From the NCBI RefSeq assembly GCF_949987535.1, contig NC_080075.1, positions 40,224,036 to 40,288,035 of the forward strand: a stretch of 64,000 bases of DNA, written 5' to 3'. Below are positions 39,301 through 52,405 of the stretch, in pieces. Each line of letters opens with the position of its first letter. Position 1 is the first letter of the stretch. The notes beneath the pieces were generated by a model. That model was not told the DNA's origin, searched no databases, and worked only from the letters and a program-made list of their open reading frames with translations. A program made the translations under genes and the position numbers. This DNA is from Balaenoptera acutorostrata (lineage: Eukaryota > Chordata > Mammalia > Artiodactyla > Balaenopteridae).

Positions 39301-41306
39301 ATTTTACAGAGCCCAAAGGATTAGCTTTTAAGTGGACATCTTTGAACTATAAGACATTTTCAACTAAGAGGTATAAGGAGAACAGCATTCTAAAATAGTA
39401 AGAATTTTTAAAAAATAAGCAAATATAGTAAATGCCATAGTTAAGCTAGCTGATGTTTATTGATATTATGAACCATGCTTAGGATTACTATATATGTAAT
39501 TCATCTAAAAGCTTTATATAAAGTGTGAAAGTGTTGCATTTATCTCATATGCTGGAATCTTTGCCTGATTATTAACTTAATAGGAGCTGGAATCTTAAGA
39601 ACTATAGCAGACTGGACAGTTACATATTTGTGTTGACATCAATTAAATATTAAGGTAAAATTTAGAGTATGAATGTGAAAAATCAAAATGATAGATCCTT
39701 CTCAAACCACTTTAACTTGCACATAGTAAAATGTAATGAAATCATTTAACTAGTTATATTTTCCATTTAATGGACATTTAAGCTTACAGACAAAAGTTAA
39801 GACAATTTTATGTTTAATAGCAAGCATAACGATGATCTGAATTAGGGTCCTTAGGTTTTACATGACTATTGGTTTCTGACTCTAAGGCATTTATTTGCAA
39901 TTCCTGTAGGTCCTTAGTCAGACCACACCTAGTGAGACCAGAAGTGTATTACACTCTTTAAATCTCTTTGACAACTGACACCTCACACACTTCATTCGGC
40001 CATGGCATCTCTTACCTTCAATGGCTAGCATTGCCCGCAATTCCCGATTCAGCAGCTCATATCGTCGTTCTAAATCATGTTCTTTTTCCCTAGGCAAGTT
40101 GCAAAAGTTCATCAATATGCTAATTACTAAATCATTAAACACTTAAAAGAACCTTTAGCTTACATTGATTTTAGGACTCATAACTGACTGTTCTCTTTAA
40201 CTTTAAGCCACTCAAAACAAATGATACACAAACCTAAAACCTTCCTCAGGTTGTATATTTAATAGTGCTATTATTTTTCTCCTTCAATTTTGAATTGCAC
40301 AGAAGTATATTTTAGTCTGTGGATAAGTAGCCTCAATCTTCAATGCTTCTTGTATTAAGTGCCAGGTATAAGGTTATTTTGTAGAATATTTTTCATAATT
40401 CGCAATAAACACTTTTTCGTCCAGAACTCCGTGTGAAAAGAGTACAAGAAACATGAAAGTACCACCAGTGAAAATTTAATATAGAGACAATTAAAAAGGC
40501 AAGATTAGTTAAGTTCTGCGCTTCTTCATAACTCCTTTATCAAGTTCAGGCATGGCAGAAATGACAAAAATAGAGGTTTTCACTAAAATAAAACATGTAA
40601 GCCTGCTTCTTCCCACACTAGGTGGCATAATATAAGAACATTGTTAGTGAGAAAAAGGAACAAGCATTAAGTCCTATGTGAACTAAATGCTAAAGACTGA
40701 AAATGCTTACATTTGGTCTAGTCTCCATTTTACTGTAATTCTTGCAATCATAAAAAGGTCACTGCTGTGTAAATTATCTTTTATCCCAAAATTTAGGGTA
40801 ACATCATTTGTAGAATACAAAGTTACTTTTGTCCTTATTAAGACTTATTTTAATTTTTAACTGAAAATTTGATGTTAAATAAACTTCAATTTTATTTCTT
40901 TTCCCACTAAATATAAACCAAACATCCTTTCTGTGCACAAGTGATTTCTTAAACACAAAAATTGTTTATATTACTTGGCTTTCTATATAATAAATACATT
41001 TTTTCAGTATCTAACACTCTCAAATTCTTACTTCAGATAAAAATTGGTTATATACTATTTTTAATTTTATTTTTATATAAAATATAATCTCTAAGGAAAG
41101 AAAAAAAATAAGCCTAATAAGTATGAAACCCCCAAAAAAGACAATGATGGAAAGCCTAAGATTCACCAGTGTTGTAGGAAAAACAAGCAAAGTCATAAGT
41201 ACTTACAGGAGAGAGAGCTGGTTCATTCTCCTTATTAAGGCGTTTTTCTTATTAACTAACATAAACCACTCCTGCATCATAGCTTCTTCTTCTTCTGTGT
41301 TCCTTC
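33307..41306 (-). CDS. EHBP1: EHBP1, EH domain-binding protein 1 (3' part only, last four coding exons)
   Basis: Adaptor linking EHD proteins, Rab8-family GTPases and actin in endocytic recycling. Only the C-terminal ~125 residues are in this window. Four minus-strand exons, 41306-41207, 40089-40016, 33729-33615 and 33397-33307, join in frame with GT/AG sites. They encode, in order, [20 protein letters not shown], then [20 protein letters not shown], then [20 protein letters not shown], then [20 protein letters not shown] and the end CVLQ. This is the charged helical bMERB (Rab-binding) domain followed by a CAAX-type prenylation box. The N-terminal C2-like domain, NPF motifs and CH domain lie beyond the right edge of the window. 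Gene identity rests on the sequence match and on adjacency to OTX1. Confidence 0.93.
33615..33729 (-). CDS. EHBP1: EHBP1 penultimate coding exon
   Basis: 115 bases. Acceptor CCCCTGCAG then ACTGGCAG; end GAGAAGCA then donor GTAAGTG. It encodes [20 protein letters not shown] and then [18 protein letters not shown]. The region around it is CpG-rich. A 6.3 kb intron separates it from the preceding exon. Confidence 0.95.
34190..34640. promoter_or_regulatory. Candidate noncoding regulatory element A
   Basis: Repeat-free intronic sequence of balanced composition with a TAATTA homeodomain core (34288-34293 region, GGCTAATTAGC) and an ATCAAAG TCF/LEF-type core near 34402. It lies about 5.5 kb upstream of the inferred OTX1 start. 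Function and conservation are untested. Confidence 0.3.
34641..35110. promoter_or_regulatory. Candidate noncoding regulatory element B with PBX-MEIS site
   Basis: Contains a perfect minus-strand TGATTGACAG (34669-34678), the PBX-MEIS/PREP composite consensus, and a CTCATTAGGAAG homeodomain-type core near 34701. The sequence is repeat-free and GC-balanced within an otherwise AT-rich intron. Confidence 0.35.
37050..37260. promoter_or_regulatory. Candidate noncoding element C
   Basis: Repeat-free block of balanced composition in AT-rich intron (around ...GCATCATCATCAGAGCAGGCC... and ACCTAATCAATCTATGG). It was chosen by eye only. Confidence 0.2.
40016..40089 (-). CDS. EHBP1: EHBP1 coding exon, third from the end
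   Basis: 74 bases. Acceptor TTGCCTAG then GGAAAAAG; end ATTGAAG then donor GTAAGA. It encodes [20 protein letters not shown] and then LAIE, a heptad-like charged helix of the bMERB domain. Split codons at both ends match the neighbouring exons (Leu on the 5' side, Asp on the 3' side). Confidence 0.93.
41207..41306 (-). CDS. EHBP1: EHBP1 coding exon, fourth from the end
   Basis: 100 bases. Acceptor AATTATAG then GAAGGAAC; end CTCTCCT then donor GTAAGT. It starts with the last two bases of a split codon and ends with two bases (CT) completed by G of the next exon (Leu). It encodes [20 protein letters not shown] and then [12 protein letters not shown], helical bMERB sequence. Confidence 0.93.
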
Positions 41307-43999
41307 CTATAATTTAGGAAGAGTTATTTCTTATTCTATTGACATTTACAAGCCAAATAATAGTTCAGCACAAGTGTTTTGTTTTTTTTCTTTTTAACAC
41401 GAAACATATTTTAGCTACCCCAACAGTACAAGTTAAACTGTTTATAACAACATCAGATTAAAGTCCGAGGCCTGAAAAAAGAAATCATTATTTAAAAATT
41501 CATAAGCCAATCTCTAAAGCTGCTATTATTCAGCTTGTATATTTCGGTCCCCCGAACATATTTACAGATCATACTAAGTACAATACTAACACTAAGTACA
41601 GTTTAAAAAAAAAAAAAAAAAAAGTGTTCCAACTTTTAAATCCTCCCCAGAGGCTGACTTGTTATTATGTTTCAGTGAGGAACTCGTGGTGCTGACAGAC
41701 ATACGGTCATGATAAAAATAAATTAATGAATTAAAAACCACATTAAAAAATCATTATGAGAATTACAAGACTACCAGTAAGGTCAGAGAAGTCAATAGAT
41801 TTTGTGAGAGCTTCCAGCTGTAACAACTTGCTTTTTTCCTTATTTTCCTCCCCCAAAGCAAACTAAAGGTATACATACATATACCATTCCAGAACTCATC
41901 ATCCCTAACAGGGTAAACACTTGCAAATTATTTTAAATACATTGTAAATGACCAGGCTACAAAAATACTTAGAGCTATCTGTGAAAAACATGATGAACAT
42001 AATAATGTTCAGTAAATGAGAAAACATTTGAGCAGAGAGATGATTTTAAATTTTATATTATAAATTTACTGATTGTACATTTAAAACTCATTTTCCCTAA
42101 TACCCATTCCATCATCTGTATCACCCCTCCCCTGAAAAGGCCAGTATATCAAGGATTATAACATATAGCATATATTCGGTATTGTTCATGCAGAAGTAGG
42201 CCACAATCATACTCAAGAAAAATATTAATTCCCCAACCTTCTTCCTTCCTCTCCCTTCAAATTGTATCTAGTCAAATTTACAATTCTTTGACTTTTTTTT
42301 TCTGAATTTCGCCCATGATTGGTTTACTGTTTTGCTAGGCCATTATTTAATACTTCAGTCCAACTTCTAGATAGATTCATAGGGTTAACTTAAATATCTA
42401 CTAAAAAATTAAATATCCCAGGCGAAGACTAAATAGCCTAGTCAATTTCCTAAGTTTTATTTTCTTCTTAAGTGAGATATTTTCTTTTAACTTTCAAACA
42501 CACTACCAGTCCATTAAAAAATATTCAAACAATACAGAGGTATAATTGAGTAAAAAGTCAAGGCCTCTTTCACCACCCCCACCCTCTCCAATTCCCCCAT
42601 CCACCTCCCTTCTCCAGAAGTACTATTGCAGTTTAGCGTATCTTCTTCCACACCACATACGTAGCTATGTCTATCACATACAGGTATATACCTTATCTGG
42701 ACACATACAGGTTTCTTTAACATAAGGACCCTGTGATTTGTTGTTGTCATGCTGTTTGAAGATCTACTTCATTCTTTTTTAATACTTGCATAAATTATGG
42801 ATGAACCATAATTTATTTAACTGTTTCCACATTAACAGAAATTTGAAAAAATCTTTAGAATGAAAATCTAAAATAAAGAGCTGATCTGTGTGCAAAAGAT
42901 TAAACATGTATTTCTGAGCATCCCTGTAAAATAGATATCTGTTGTTCATTATTAGGGAAAATAGTGAGAGGATATGTGCTTTCATTAAAGTCTGTTAAAC
43001 TTTATGGTATGAAGCAGATCTAGGATAGATTCTTTGAGTATGAACAAAAGTCTTTATTGTTTTACAGCATTTTTAATCTCTCTTTTAGGGTAGCTGGTTT
43101 TGTATTCACTTTGGACCATGTGATGTCTTGACACTGGTCATGTGATATAGGCTGCGATAGGCACAAATCCCTGGGTAGCAACAAAAGAAGAAAGAGTAAA
43201 AAGAAAAAGCTGAGAAAAAGCTTGCAATTTGGAAAAAGGCCAATTGTACCCTGGTGAAGGCCTTTTTGATCACTGAAATGACACATGTGTGCAATATTAA
43301 TAGGTGCAGTTTTTATGATATTTTGTTTTCTGATTAAAGACTTAATTCTTGCATTCATAACCTAAGTGGTTTCTAAAAATATACACATATTAAAACTTTG
43401 TTTTGAGTTTAACCTAACCTGTAATTGAGGCTTTCAGGCAATAAGACTAGAAGCAACTAGCCTATTTTTAAATTAGCATCATTTTCTTCAATGGAAGACT
43501 GCTTCCTTGAGAATAACAATATTGATGTGGTACTGTGTTATTTTCAGTTTAACTCATGCCTATGATTTCTACATAAGAATAAAAGATCCACCTCCCCTAA
43601 TTGTTAGGAAATGAGAAGAGTCTCATGTTTAAAAAGAGAATAAGCCAAACAATAAGAAATATTTAAAGACATATTATTCAGTGCTACCTAGATTATATAA
43701 ATTAACTGAAAAAAACATATTTGAGGTTAAATCAATTCTGTATCACTAACTCCTTATCTGAGATAGTACACAGTGATGGAAATCTATACTTAGCCTAGTA
43801 ATAAAAAAATTAAATTTTCTTCTAATACATCATTACACTATTGTTTTTAGGGATTTAAAATTTTTTTAATTTAAAAAGCTTTTAAAAGCCAGTAAGTTGA
43901 ACCATTACAAATTAATCCTGACTTTAATAACTGGTTAAAGACCCCTTTAGCTTTATAAGTAACAAAAAATATTAAAGCCTGTGATCACAGTGAGCTTTT

Positions 44000-44360
44000 C
44001 TCATTTCTCCTCTAACCATTTGTTATTTAATCCAATACTAGTAATCCAATTTGTCCATCAGACTTTTAAAGGGCAGAATGCAACTTCCTCAGCTTAGACA
44101 CTTTTCAAAGTACAATATATTTTTCAAATGAATGCTGGATGTTTCATTTTTCCCAACTATTCCTAGCTCTAATGCATGAGGAAAAAAAGAACAAGATGAA
44201 CATTGTTCATACTGATTAAGTAAGAGCTCATTAAAGAGCTGTCAGTGCGGTACTTTGAATATGCATGAAGCATATAATCAGATCTAGTACCGTCACTAGA
44301 GGAGAATACGGTAAGTACAAAGGATTGATTTAATTACTTAGAGTGGGCTGTGGTGGTAAA
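44000..44360. promoter_or_regulatory. Candidate noncoding element D with paired K50-type sites
   Basis: Direct repeat TAATCCAAT at 44028-44036 and 44042-44050 (TAATCC is the OTX/bicoid-class core). It is followed about 200 bases later by GAATATGCATGAAGCATATAATCAG, a POU/homeodomain-like segment. The region is repeat-free. Confidence 0.3.
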
Positions 44361-47300
44361 GCAGTCTTGTTAGTGCAAAAAGAAAAAGAGGTTGTATTCT
44401 GGCACTGTTAGAAAAAAGGCAGTTTTAGCTTCTGACACAATACATAATCTCAGAATAAAGCACTTTTCATTGTAGCTTAAAATGAAGATTGTCATTATTT
44501 TATAAAATGGCCATATATCATTTTATCGTGTTTAAATAAACTCACCTAGTTAACTACCTCTCTTTCAAAATTATCTTTAATTTGTAATCACAACTACAAT
44601 TTTATCACCTTAGAGTCAATACTGATACTTTAAATCTTAAATTTTTTTCAGTTTCATGAAAAGTTCAAGACATATTATTGAAGACCATTTTGAAATTTAA
44701 AAAATGACAAAATACTACAGTTCAGTACACAGTGACTAAAATGTGAAAGCATGGCTGGGTTGCTAAACTATATTTTAAAACAGAGTGCCTCATGTTTATT
44801 ATAAATATACTACCAATAAAAACATCACCTTAACATTTTAAAGTATTGACTAATACAGTCTCTGGTAATGTTTTTTTCTACTTTGTTTCCTTAAAGAATT
44901 CTGTTATTTATTTTGCCTTGTGGAATGTAATGTCTTTCTGACATCACAATCTCTTATTGTCAGTTTTTTCTTTTAATCAATTATTATAGCCGAGCATGAT
45001 TTATAAAAATTATTAAATAATGAAGAGTAATGAAAATAGCAGGAAAAGTAATATGTAAATATGACTTCAAATCATTCTTCCTATCACATAGTTAACAAAA
45101 ACCACTTAACACAAAGCAGCATAATATAGCACTACATGTAGTACAAATACTTAATAAATGTTGGTTGACAACTGCCTTTATATTCCATCTCCTCCCTCCC
45201 AAAATGATTTAAAGTTAAGATTTAATTTCACTTAAGAATTCATTTCTTCACCCAGGAATATGTGTGTAGTTTTCATTTGTTTTTTCCAAAGCAGCATTTT
45301 CAATGTAAATTTTAAAATGGAACAAGAGGAAAGTGATGTTAAAAACCTGAAATTATGAGTTATATTTTCAAAAACTGTCTACTAGTTAACTTTTCCTAAT
45401 TAATCTTTCACCATAAGCTTATTGTCTTATTGTCTTATTTAGAAAGATACATTTTCAGATGGTGCGTTCTTATATAAATGCAAAATAAGGAACAATACAA
45501 TTTTAGCTGAAAAGAAGAGGAATTCAATGGGAAACAATGAAAACACAGAGATGAAGGCACTGTTGAAACATATACACAAATTCAAGATTTTCTACTATGA
45601 AAACATTAAATAATGCTGAAATCTTGCCATAGCTCCATAGTGGAGATGGCTGACTAGTGATCACATATGGCCCTTAAAGGACACAACATAGCAAAGACAA
45701 ACCAAACATAAAACAACAAAGTTGCCATTACAAATTGTCCCTATGGTATGATTACACATATATGATGACCTCTGAAAGATTTAGTATGTTACACCAGAGA
45801 TACACATGAAGGTATCCAACTAACTGATACTGGACAAACATATTTTAATAACAAAGGAGGTGAAGTCTGGTAGATTTACTTAATGGATGAGAAAGATTAA
45901 CTTACTGCAGTTATATAGGGTCATGGGCACATGAACTCCAAAGCCAACATCATTACAGGACTCCAGTGCTCCAGTTTTAGAAAATATTTTAAGCTTAGGA
46001 AATAGAGCTTTATTATGAAAACAAATTTTACTATATGAGCAAACAGTTGATAAATGTTTCTACACTAAGAAAATCCTCTAACAGCAATCAACGTAAATGA
46101 AGAATCTCATAATCCTTATTGATGTCTTCAGCAATTGTCTTAAAACTATTTGGTCAGCATGATATATTTGTTATAGTATTAAGAATATAAACTTTGGGGG
46201 GAAATCCTGTCTCCTTTTGTTGAAGTAAAATAAAAACTAACACATTCTCTCAAAATAAACACATCTTTTATTTACCCATTTAGTAAAACAGAATGTGGGG
46301 AGAGATTCAGGGCAACATCTCTCTACAGATAAATTTTGACAGACTTCTATGGACATACCTATGCAGGAGGAGGTATAGACAACTTCACCAAAGCTCTTCC
46401 TCCTTAGACTTATACAAAAGAAAATGCTATTTCTAAAGGCCAGAAATTAACAGCAATCTTCTTGTGCCAACTTCTTAATAGAGTCTGAACAGACTTTTTA
46501 TGCCAAAGGTAAGTGCTTAATTTCTCAAAAGGTAAATTTAGCACGAACTTAATATAGTAAAAAAATAAACTAAAAAGTATGAAGTAATCATCATGGGAAA
46601 ATTCACGACCAATAAAATTCTTTGTATTTACCTACAGTCTAGTATATTTAAAAAATTACATGTAGGATGGAGTTGCTTCCATAACTTTTCAGTGCTCTTA
46701 GCCTTTAAAAGTATTAATATGACCCACATTTCAGGTAATGCATGACTATCTTGACTATTGACAGATAGACATTTGGCTGAAGTCAAAACACTCAGAACAG
46801 AACTCTGAAACTGTATTTATTTTTCAAGTTGCATTTAACATATTTTGTAAAATGGGATAAAATACAGTGATTCACTTTTATATGCATCATTCAACCAAAC
46901 AGACTACTGTCTACTTGGAGGATCAACTGGGCATCCTCCAATAAGGGGAAAACTTGAATTGTGAGCCACACTTACAGAGGGATAGCTTCCCCTGCCAGTT
47001 CTCCCCTCTCTTGAAGCCCCCTTTGTTTGGCCTGCACCTGCCAGACTCTTCTCTACCCCCTCCCTCTCCTAGAGCCTTCTTGCAGTCATGTCATGGAAAT
47101 GACTTTAAAGAGTGGCCCTAGAAGTGACAGAGATATTAATGTTAAAGATGAGCATTAAGAGTTGAATAAAATTATTTCTGGAAAAGTGGGAGTGGAGAGA
47201 AACAACATTTCTAGATTAATGTATTTTAAGATGTGATTTTAAATACATATATATAGATAAATTAAATGTTACAAGAGATATTACTAAAGCTTTATATATT

Positions 47301-47689
47301 CAAGAAGGTCAAAATTTCTGAGGGAGACCTTCTCATTGGGAGAACAGGGGTTTATCTTTTTTAAGGTCATTTGGGCACACAGTTTTTTATATGGTGGTCT
47401 GGGAACTCAATCCGTAATTTAAGTACTTTATGGAAAAGCAACTGACTCAGAAATGAACTTTAGAATAAAGACCTCTTATAAATTAAGGACTACCTTTATG
47501 AATGTTTACTTACATTAATTCTGAGAAACTCCTGCGGATAAGACTATAAATTCTGGTAGGGCCAAGCATAATTTATAACTGTATACCATCTATAGTTTCT
47601 GTGGCTGGTTAGGTCTGTCATTTTGAATACGATGCAAATAAGATGAACATTGAATCTGCATCTCAAATGGCTTTCTTCCAGTTCAGTTA

Positions 47690-47865
47690 AAAAAAATTGA
47701 CTGAACCCTTTGATCTTAGACCAATTAACCTCTCTAAACATCAGTTTCTCCTTCTCTGTAAGTATAATCATATTACTTACCTCATATGGTTGATGGAGGA
47801 ATTAAATGAGAAAATCTGTGTAAAGTCCTTAGCACAGTGCCCACAACTAAAAATGCTAGCTATGA
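47690..47865 (+). repeat. MIR SINE relic
   Basis: ATTAACCTCTCTAAACATCAGTTTC ... CTTAGCACAGTGCC is the standard MIR 3' half. Similar MIR-like sequence may extend to about 47990. Confidence 0.7.
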
Positions 47866-49419
47866 TGATGATCATGAAGAGGGTGATAATGGCACGTGTG
47901 GCACTGAGCCAAGAACTGGAGATAGAAAGATGACCAAGATGTGGTCGGTGCCCTCAAAAGGGCTTATTGTCTAGTGTGGAGACAGACACAAAATCAGGGA
48001 TAGCTGAGTGAGGATAAATTTCTAAACAATTCCTTGGACACAAATTATATTTTAAATCTTCGTTAGTGATAACAAAGTCTATAGTTAGTATAATTAGTAT
48101 GTCATTGGTCATAAGCGAGATAGGTGAAAAATGTGGGTGAATAAGCACAAACTCATCTTTGCAGCTGGAAAAACAAAGTGAATGCCCTTTTGGGTCAGCA
48201 GTGTCACAGTTGTATACAAAAGACAGCCATAGCTATGGTGACACAATAATGTGGTTGTGCTCCAGGTAATGACAGTCTAGTTATTTGCAATGGGTTTTAG
48301 AGTTTGAAGAACAAAGTAGATCATGAAATACTACGTAATATCCAAAAATGAAAGAGGTAAATTTTAAGATTGAAAATTATAGACTAATAGAACACATCTA
48401 AAAGTTTACTAGTTATCAAAATAAAGAAAAAAAAAAGACAATCTGAAGTACAAATTGATATAATTTTAAGAAAAGAAGGCCCTCAACAAGAAAAACCAAA
48501 TATTTATAAAGCAAAAAAGCATCACTAAGATAGTAAGTTTTCATCATTTTTATAGAGAGATTTTGATGTTAAAAGCAGAGCATCGTTAAATTGGCTTACG
48601 AAGTTGGCAATATAGATAAAAAAGATGATTTACTAAATGCCAGGTGAGAATGAGATTTGATTTTGTTGAAAGTGTGGAAAATATATATAATTTTTAAAAT
48701 ATAGAAGGACAAACCAGGCAGATATGCTCCAAATAGGCTTCTAATAAAGAGTTTCAATCAGCTACTCTTTTAGTTAACCCTGTGCTGCTTAAAGTCTTTA
48801 AATGTCCTTAAAAAATCATACCAGGGTGTCCCCAGAGCCTCCAGTTTCCAGTAAGGGATGAGTTCAACCCCCAACCCCCAATGCGCTACACACACAGTAA
48901 CTTCCTCTTCCTCCCTACACCTTGTTTGATCATGTTTGGGGGTTCAGATAACCAGGCAACACTGGGATATATCCTTCCTTATGTACCTTCTTAAAAATCT
49001 TTACTCAGTGAGGGAGAGCTGAAGGGAATTAGGCCTATCCCCTCCTAGCCTGCGGTCACATTCATTCTCTAAACAGAGAAGCCTAACGAAAGCAGGACAC
49101 CGCAGAGCCATCTCCAGCAGTCTTTTAACTTGCACTCAGCTTCAACAATTACACAACATTTTAAATCAAATGTAACGAATGTTGCTTTTCAAGACCAGGC
49201 CAGGTGACTAGCGTGAGTTTCAGCATTATACTACCTCATCCAACGCCCCTTAACCTTCCCAGTGGAGCCATTCTCTTCACCAGGACAGAGACATTCATGA
49301 TGGACTTGCGTCCACAGTGCTGCTTCCTGAAGTCTTGGAAAGAAGAGTGTCTCAAAGATGCTCTATGTCATATGTCTCCCTCACCAGATGACTGAGAACC
49401 AATAACTTTCTCATAGACT

Positions 49420-49560
49420 GGGAATAATAATAATAATGATGATTATGATAATAACATCAAATATTTAATGAGATTTTATAACTTACCTAAAGTAATAGTT
49501 AGTGGAGGAACTAGGCCTCAAATCCAGGCAGTCTGTCTTGTGAACCACCATTCTTAGTCA
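49420..49560 (+). repeat. MIR-like relic with AAT run
   Basis: A short AATAATAATAATGATG run, then AACTTACCTAAAGTAATAG...CTCAAATCCAGGCAGTCTG, a degraded MIR 3' segment. Confidence 0.5.
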
Positions 49561-50022
49561 TCCTACTTGACACTCATAGGTAACCAGTCTTACCAGAACA
49601 GGCCCTTTATTTAGAATTCAGGCCAACCTTGACAAAGCCTTCATAATGGCTCTGATGAGCAAAGCAGAAAAAACAAAGCAAAACAAAACCCCGAAACAGA
49701 AAGCAAACCTTCCGACCTCTGAAAAACAAACAAGTTCATCCATTAGCAGAGGTGATTTTGTTTACTTTTCCCATGTAGGTCACTGAGACTTAACAATGAT
49801 CTCAGAGCGGTACATCAAGGGGTGTCAAGGGGAGTCAACCTTTCTTCCTATGCAGATATGTCTATATGATCCTTGAATTATAGGTTGGTGTATGATGTCT
49901 TCAAGAAACAGGGGATTCCAGGGATACCTGTCTACTTCTTGGGCAACTACAAGCTATGCTGATTCCATTTGAGCATTTGAGGCATCCTTCAATGAAAATG
50001 GCCAAACAAGAATACTCTGCCT

Positions 50023-50331
50023 GAAGGGACTTGAGGACACGGGGAGGGGGGAGGGTAAATTGGGATGAAGTGAGAGCGTGGCATTGACATACATACACTA
50101 CCAAATGTAAAATAGATAGCTATTGGGAAGCAGCCGTATAGCACAGGGAAATCAGCTCAGTGCTTTGTGACCTCCTAGAGGGGTGGGATAGGGAGGGTGG
50201 GAGGGAGACGCAAGAGGGAGGGGATATGGGGATATATGTATACATATAGCTGATTCACTTTGTTATACAGCAGAAACTAACACAACATTGTAAAGCAATT
50301 ATATTCCAATAAAGATGTTTAAAAAAAAAAA
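50023..50331 (+). mobile_element. 5'-truncated L1 (3' UTR only)
   Basis: About 310 bases of L1 3' UTR ending AACACAACATTGTAAAGCAAT...CCAATAAAGATG and an A tail. Near-perfect target duplication AAGAATACTCTGCCT at 50008-50022 and 50332-50346. Orientation is antisense to EHBP1. Confidence 0.94.
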
Positions 50332-50359
50332 AGAATACTCTGCCTACCATGATATTATC

Positions 50360-50555
50360 AGGGTGCATTCAAGTTCCACCTCTGCTCTTTAAAAGCTGTG
50401 GCAATTTGGGTAAATTACTTAATCTCCCTACGCCTCAGTTTCCTTATTGTAAAGTGAAGATAATACAACTACTTCATAGGGTCTTGTGAAGATTAAGTGA
50501 GTTAATGTATGTAAAGTACTTAGAATAGTGCCTGGCGTATAATAAAGCTATATAA
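50360..50555 (+). repeat. MIR SINE
   Basis: Well-preserved MIR: TGGCAATTTGGGTAAATTACTTAATCTC, GCCTCAGTTTCCTTATTGTAAAGTG, GCCTGGCGTATAATAAAG. Confidence 0.85.
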
Positions 50556-50594
50556 GTAGTATAATGGTGGTTGCTATATTCTCTCCGTTTCTAC

Positions 50595-50621
50595 ATACAC
50601 ACACACCCTTATATATACAAT

Positions 50622-50654
<33 letters not shown>

Positions 50655-50662
50655 CACACACA
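50595..50662. repeat. CA microsatellite
   Basis: ACACAC and TATATA short runs followed by an almost pure (CA)n at 50621-50662, with one CG interruption. Confidence 0.95.
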
Positions 50663-51420
50663 ACAGTACGGATCCACATTGTTCAAGCTTCAGGATCCTC
50701 CCTGCTGTCTGATTCCTAGGATTACCGATGGGAGTAAGGCACGGTGATTCCTCCTGGCAGGGTCTCACAGTTTTTCTGACTGCCTGTGCAAGCACCAGAT
50801 AGGCCTACTCACAGAAGTAAACATACTGGGCAACTTGGTGCAAGTCTTAAGATGTTAGTGCCATTGAGCATGACATTTCTAATATCTTTACATATCTACT
50901 TTACTGGACCAATCAACCAAAATGCATCCTACCATCATTTCATATTTTTCATTCCCCTTAAGTATGGAAGCCCAGCAACTACCCATTACCCATTTTTCTT
51001 CTCTTAAAAGAGCTACTCAAATGCAAACCCTCCAGGAGACAGTCTCCTTTCCAAGGTTACACATGTACCGTGAAGTCTATTCTAAAGGTTCTCTTGCTAA
51101 TAGCAGTTCCTTCAGTCAGAAATTCAGAGAAAATAAAAATCTAATGTGACTCTCAGAATCTCTAGAATTACCAAAAATAAAGTTTTTCAGATTTCTCCTC
51201 AACTTAATTCCCAGGACATGTTCAATTTGCCCTTTATCACGATATAAATTCTTAGATAACCTTTTGACTGAAGAACATCATGCTCCCCAATACCCCGTCT
51301 CAGATTCTGGCATAAGTCTTACGAGCCAAGCTCCAGCAGTTAGTTATATGTCCTTCTGTTGTGTCGTATATCCTCTCCCTTTTCTTCAAAGCTACAGCTC
51401 ACTTAAAAAAGGTCAGAGCA

Positions 51421-51542
51421 GGGGACTTCCCTGGTGGTCCAGTGGTTAAGACTCCACACTTCCACTGCAGGGGGTGTGGGTTCTATCCCTGGTCGGGGAA
51501 CAAGGATCCCACATGCCATGCGGTGTGGCCAAAAAATTTTAA
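51421..51542 (+). mobile_element. CHR-1-type short SINE
   Basis: GGGGACTTCCCTGGTGGTCC head, short body ending GTGTGGCCAAAAAATTTT, A tail. Perfect 16-base target duplication AAAAAAGGTCAGAGCA at 51405-51420 and 51543-51558. Confidence 0.95.
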
Positions 51543-51580
51543 AAAAAAGGTCAGAGCAATCACATCTAAAATACAATCTA

Positions 51581-51990
51581 GGGACTTCTCTGGTAGTCCA
51601 GTGGTAAAGAATCCGCCTTCCAATGCAGGGGACATGGGTTCGATCCCTGGTCAGGGAACTAAGATCCCAAATGCCGCGGGGCAACTAAGCCCGTGTGCCA
51701 CAACTACTGAGCTTGAGTGCCTCAACTAAAGCCTGAGTGCCGCAAACTACAAAGCCCAGGCACTCTGGAACCTGCGCACCACAACTACAGAATCCATGCA
51801 CCCTGGAGCATGTGCACCACAACTAGAGAAGAGAAAACCCGCACGCCACAACTAGAGAGAAGCCCACGCGCCACAACGAAAGATCCCGCAAACCTCAACG
51901 AAGATCCCGTATGCTGCAACTAAAACCCATTGCAACCAAAAAATAAATTAAATAAATAAATAAATAATAAATCTTAAAAAAAAATAAAAT
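51581..51990 (+). mobile_element. CHR-type SINE with expanded body repeats
   Basis: Head GGGACTTCTCTGGTAGTCC, GGTTCGATCCC B-box-like, then an unusually long run of CACAACTA/CGCCACAACTAGAG-type units and (AAAT)n tail. Target duplication AAAATACAATCTA (51568-51580) and AAAACACAATCTA (51991-52003). Confidence 0.93.
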
Positions 51991-52405
51991 AAAACACAAT
52001 CTACATTCCCACCCAAAGTCATGGTCAACTCCAAATCTATTTAGTCCTCATGATGTTCCTGTCAATATTATATATTTCAGAATTCAGCAAAATTGCTACC
52101 TAGTCTATGCTGACAATTTTGCACTGTTCAGTATAACTTTCTTTAACCTTTTACTTAGATTCAAAATAAGCACATGAGTCAAAACAAATAGTATTAAAAG
52201 TTAAAAATTTTTGGCTCCCTTTCATTTTATCCTCATGAGAAATTAAAATATTTTCAACTATTTTAATAATTTATTTATGTGGTAGGTTATTCATACCCCC
52301 CATACAAAAAACTACTTCTATTTTTTAAATCAATGAATTTTATAAAAACTCATTTTTAATTAAAAAAATAATACCAGCCTAAGTATCATCCTTGACTTAC
52401 AATTT

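Larger units (their letters stand above)
33730..40015 (-). other. EHBP1: EHBP1 intron, candidate OTX1 regulatory territory
   Basis: 6.3 kb between two EHBP1 exons with no SINE, L1 or LTR that I can recognise. The part near 34.2-35.1 kb has motif-dense, non-simple sequence (see findings). From 35.1 to 40 kb it is AT-rich, with a candidate element at 37.05-37.26 kb and otherwise nothing recognisable. Confidence 0.8.
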
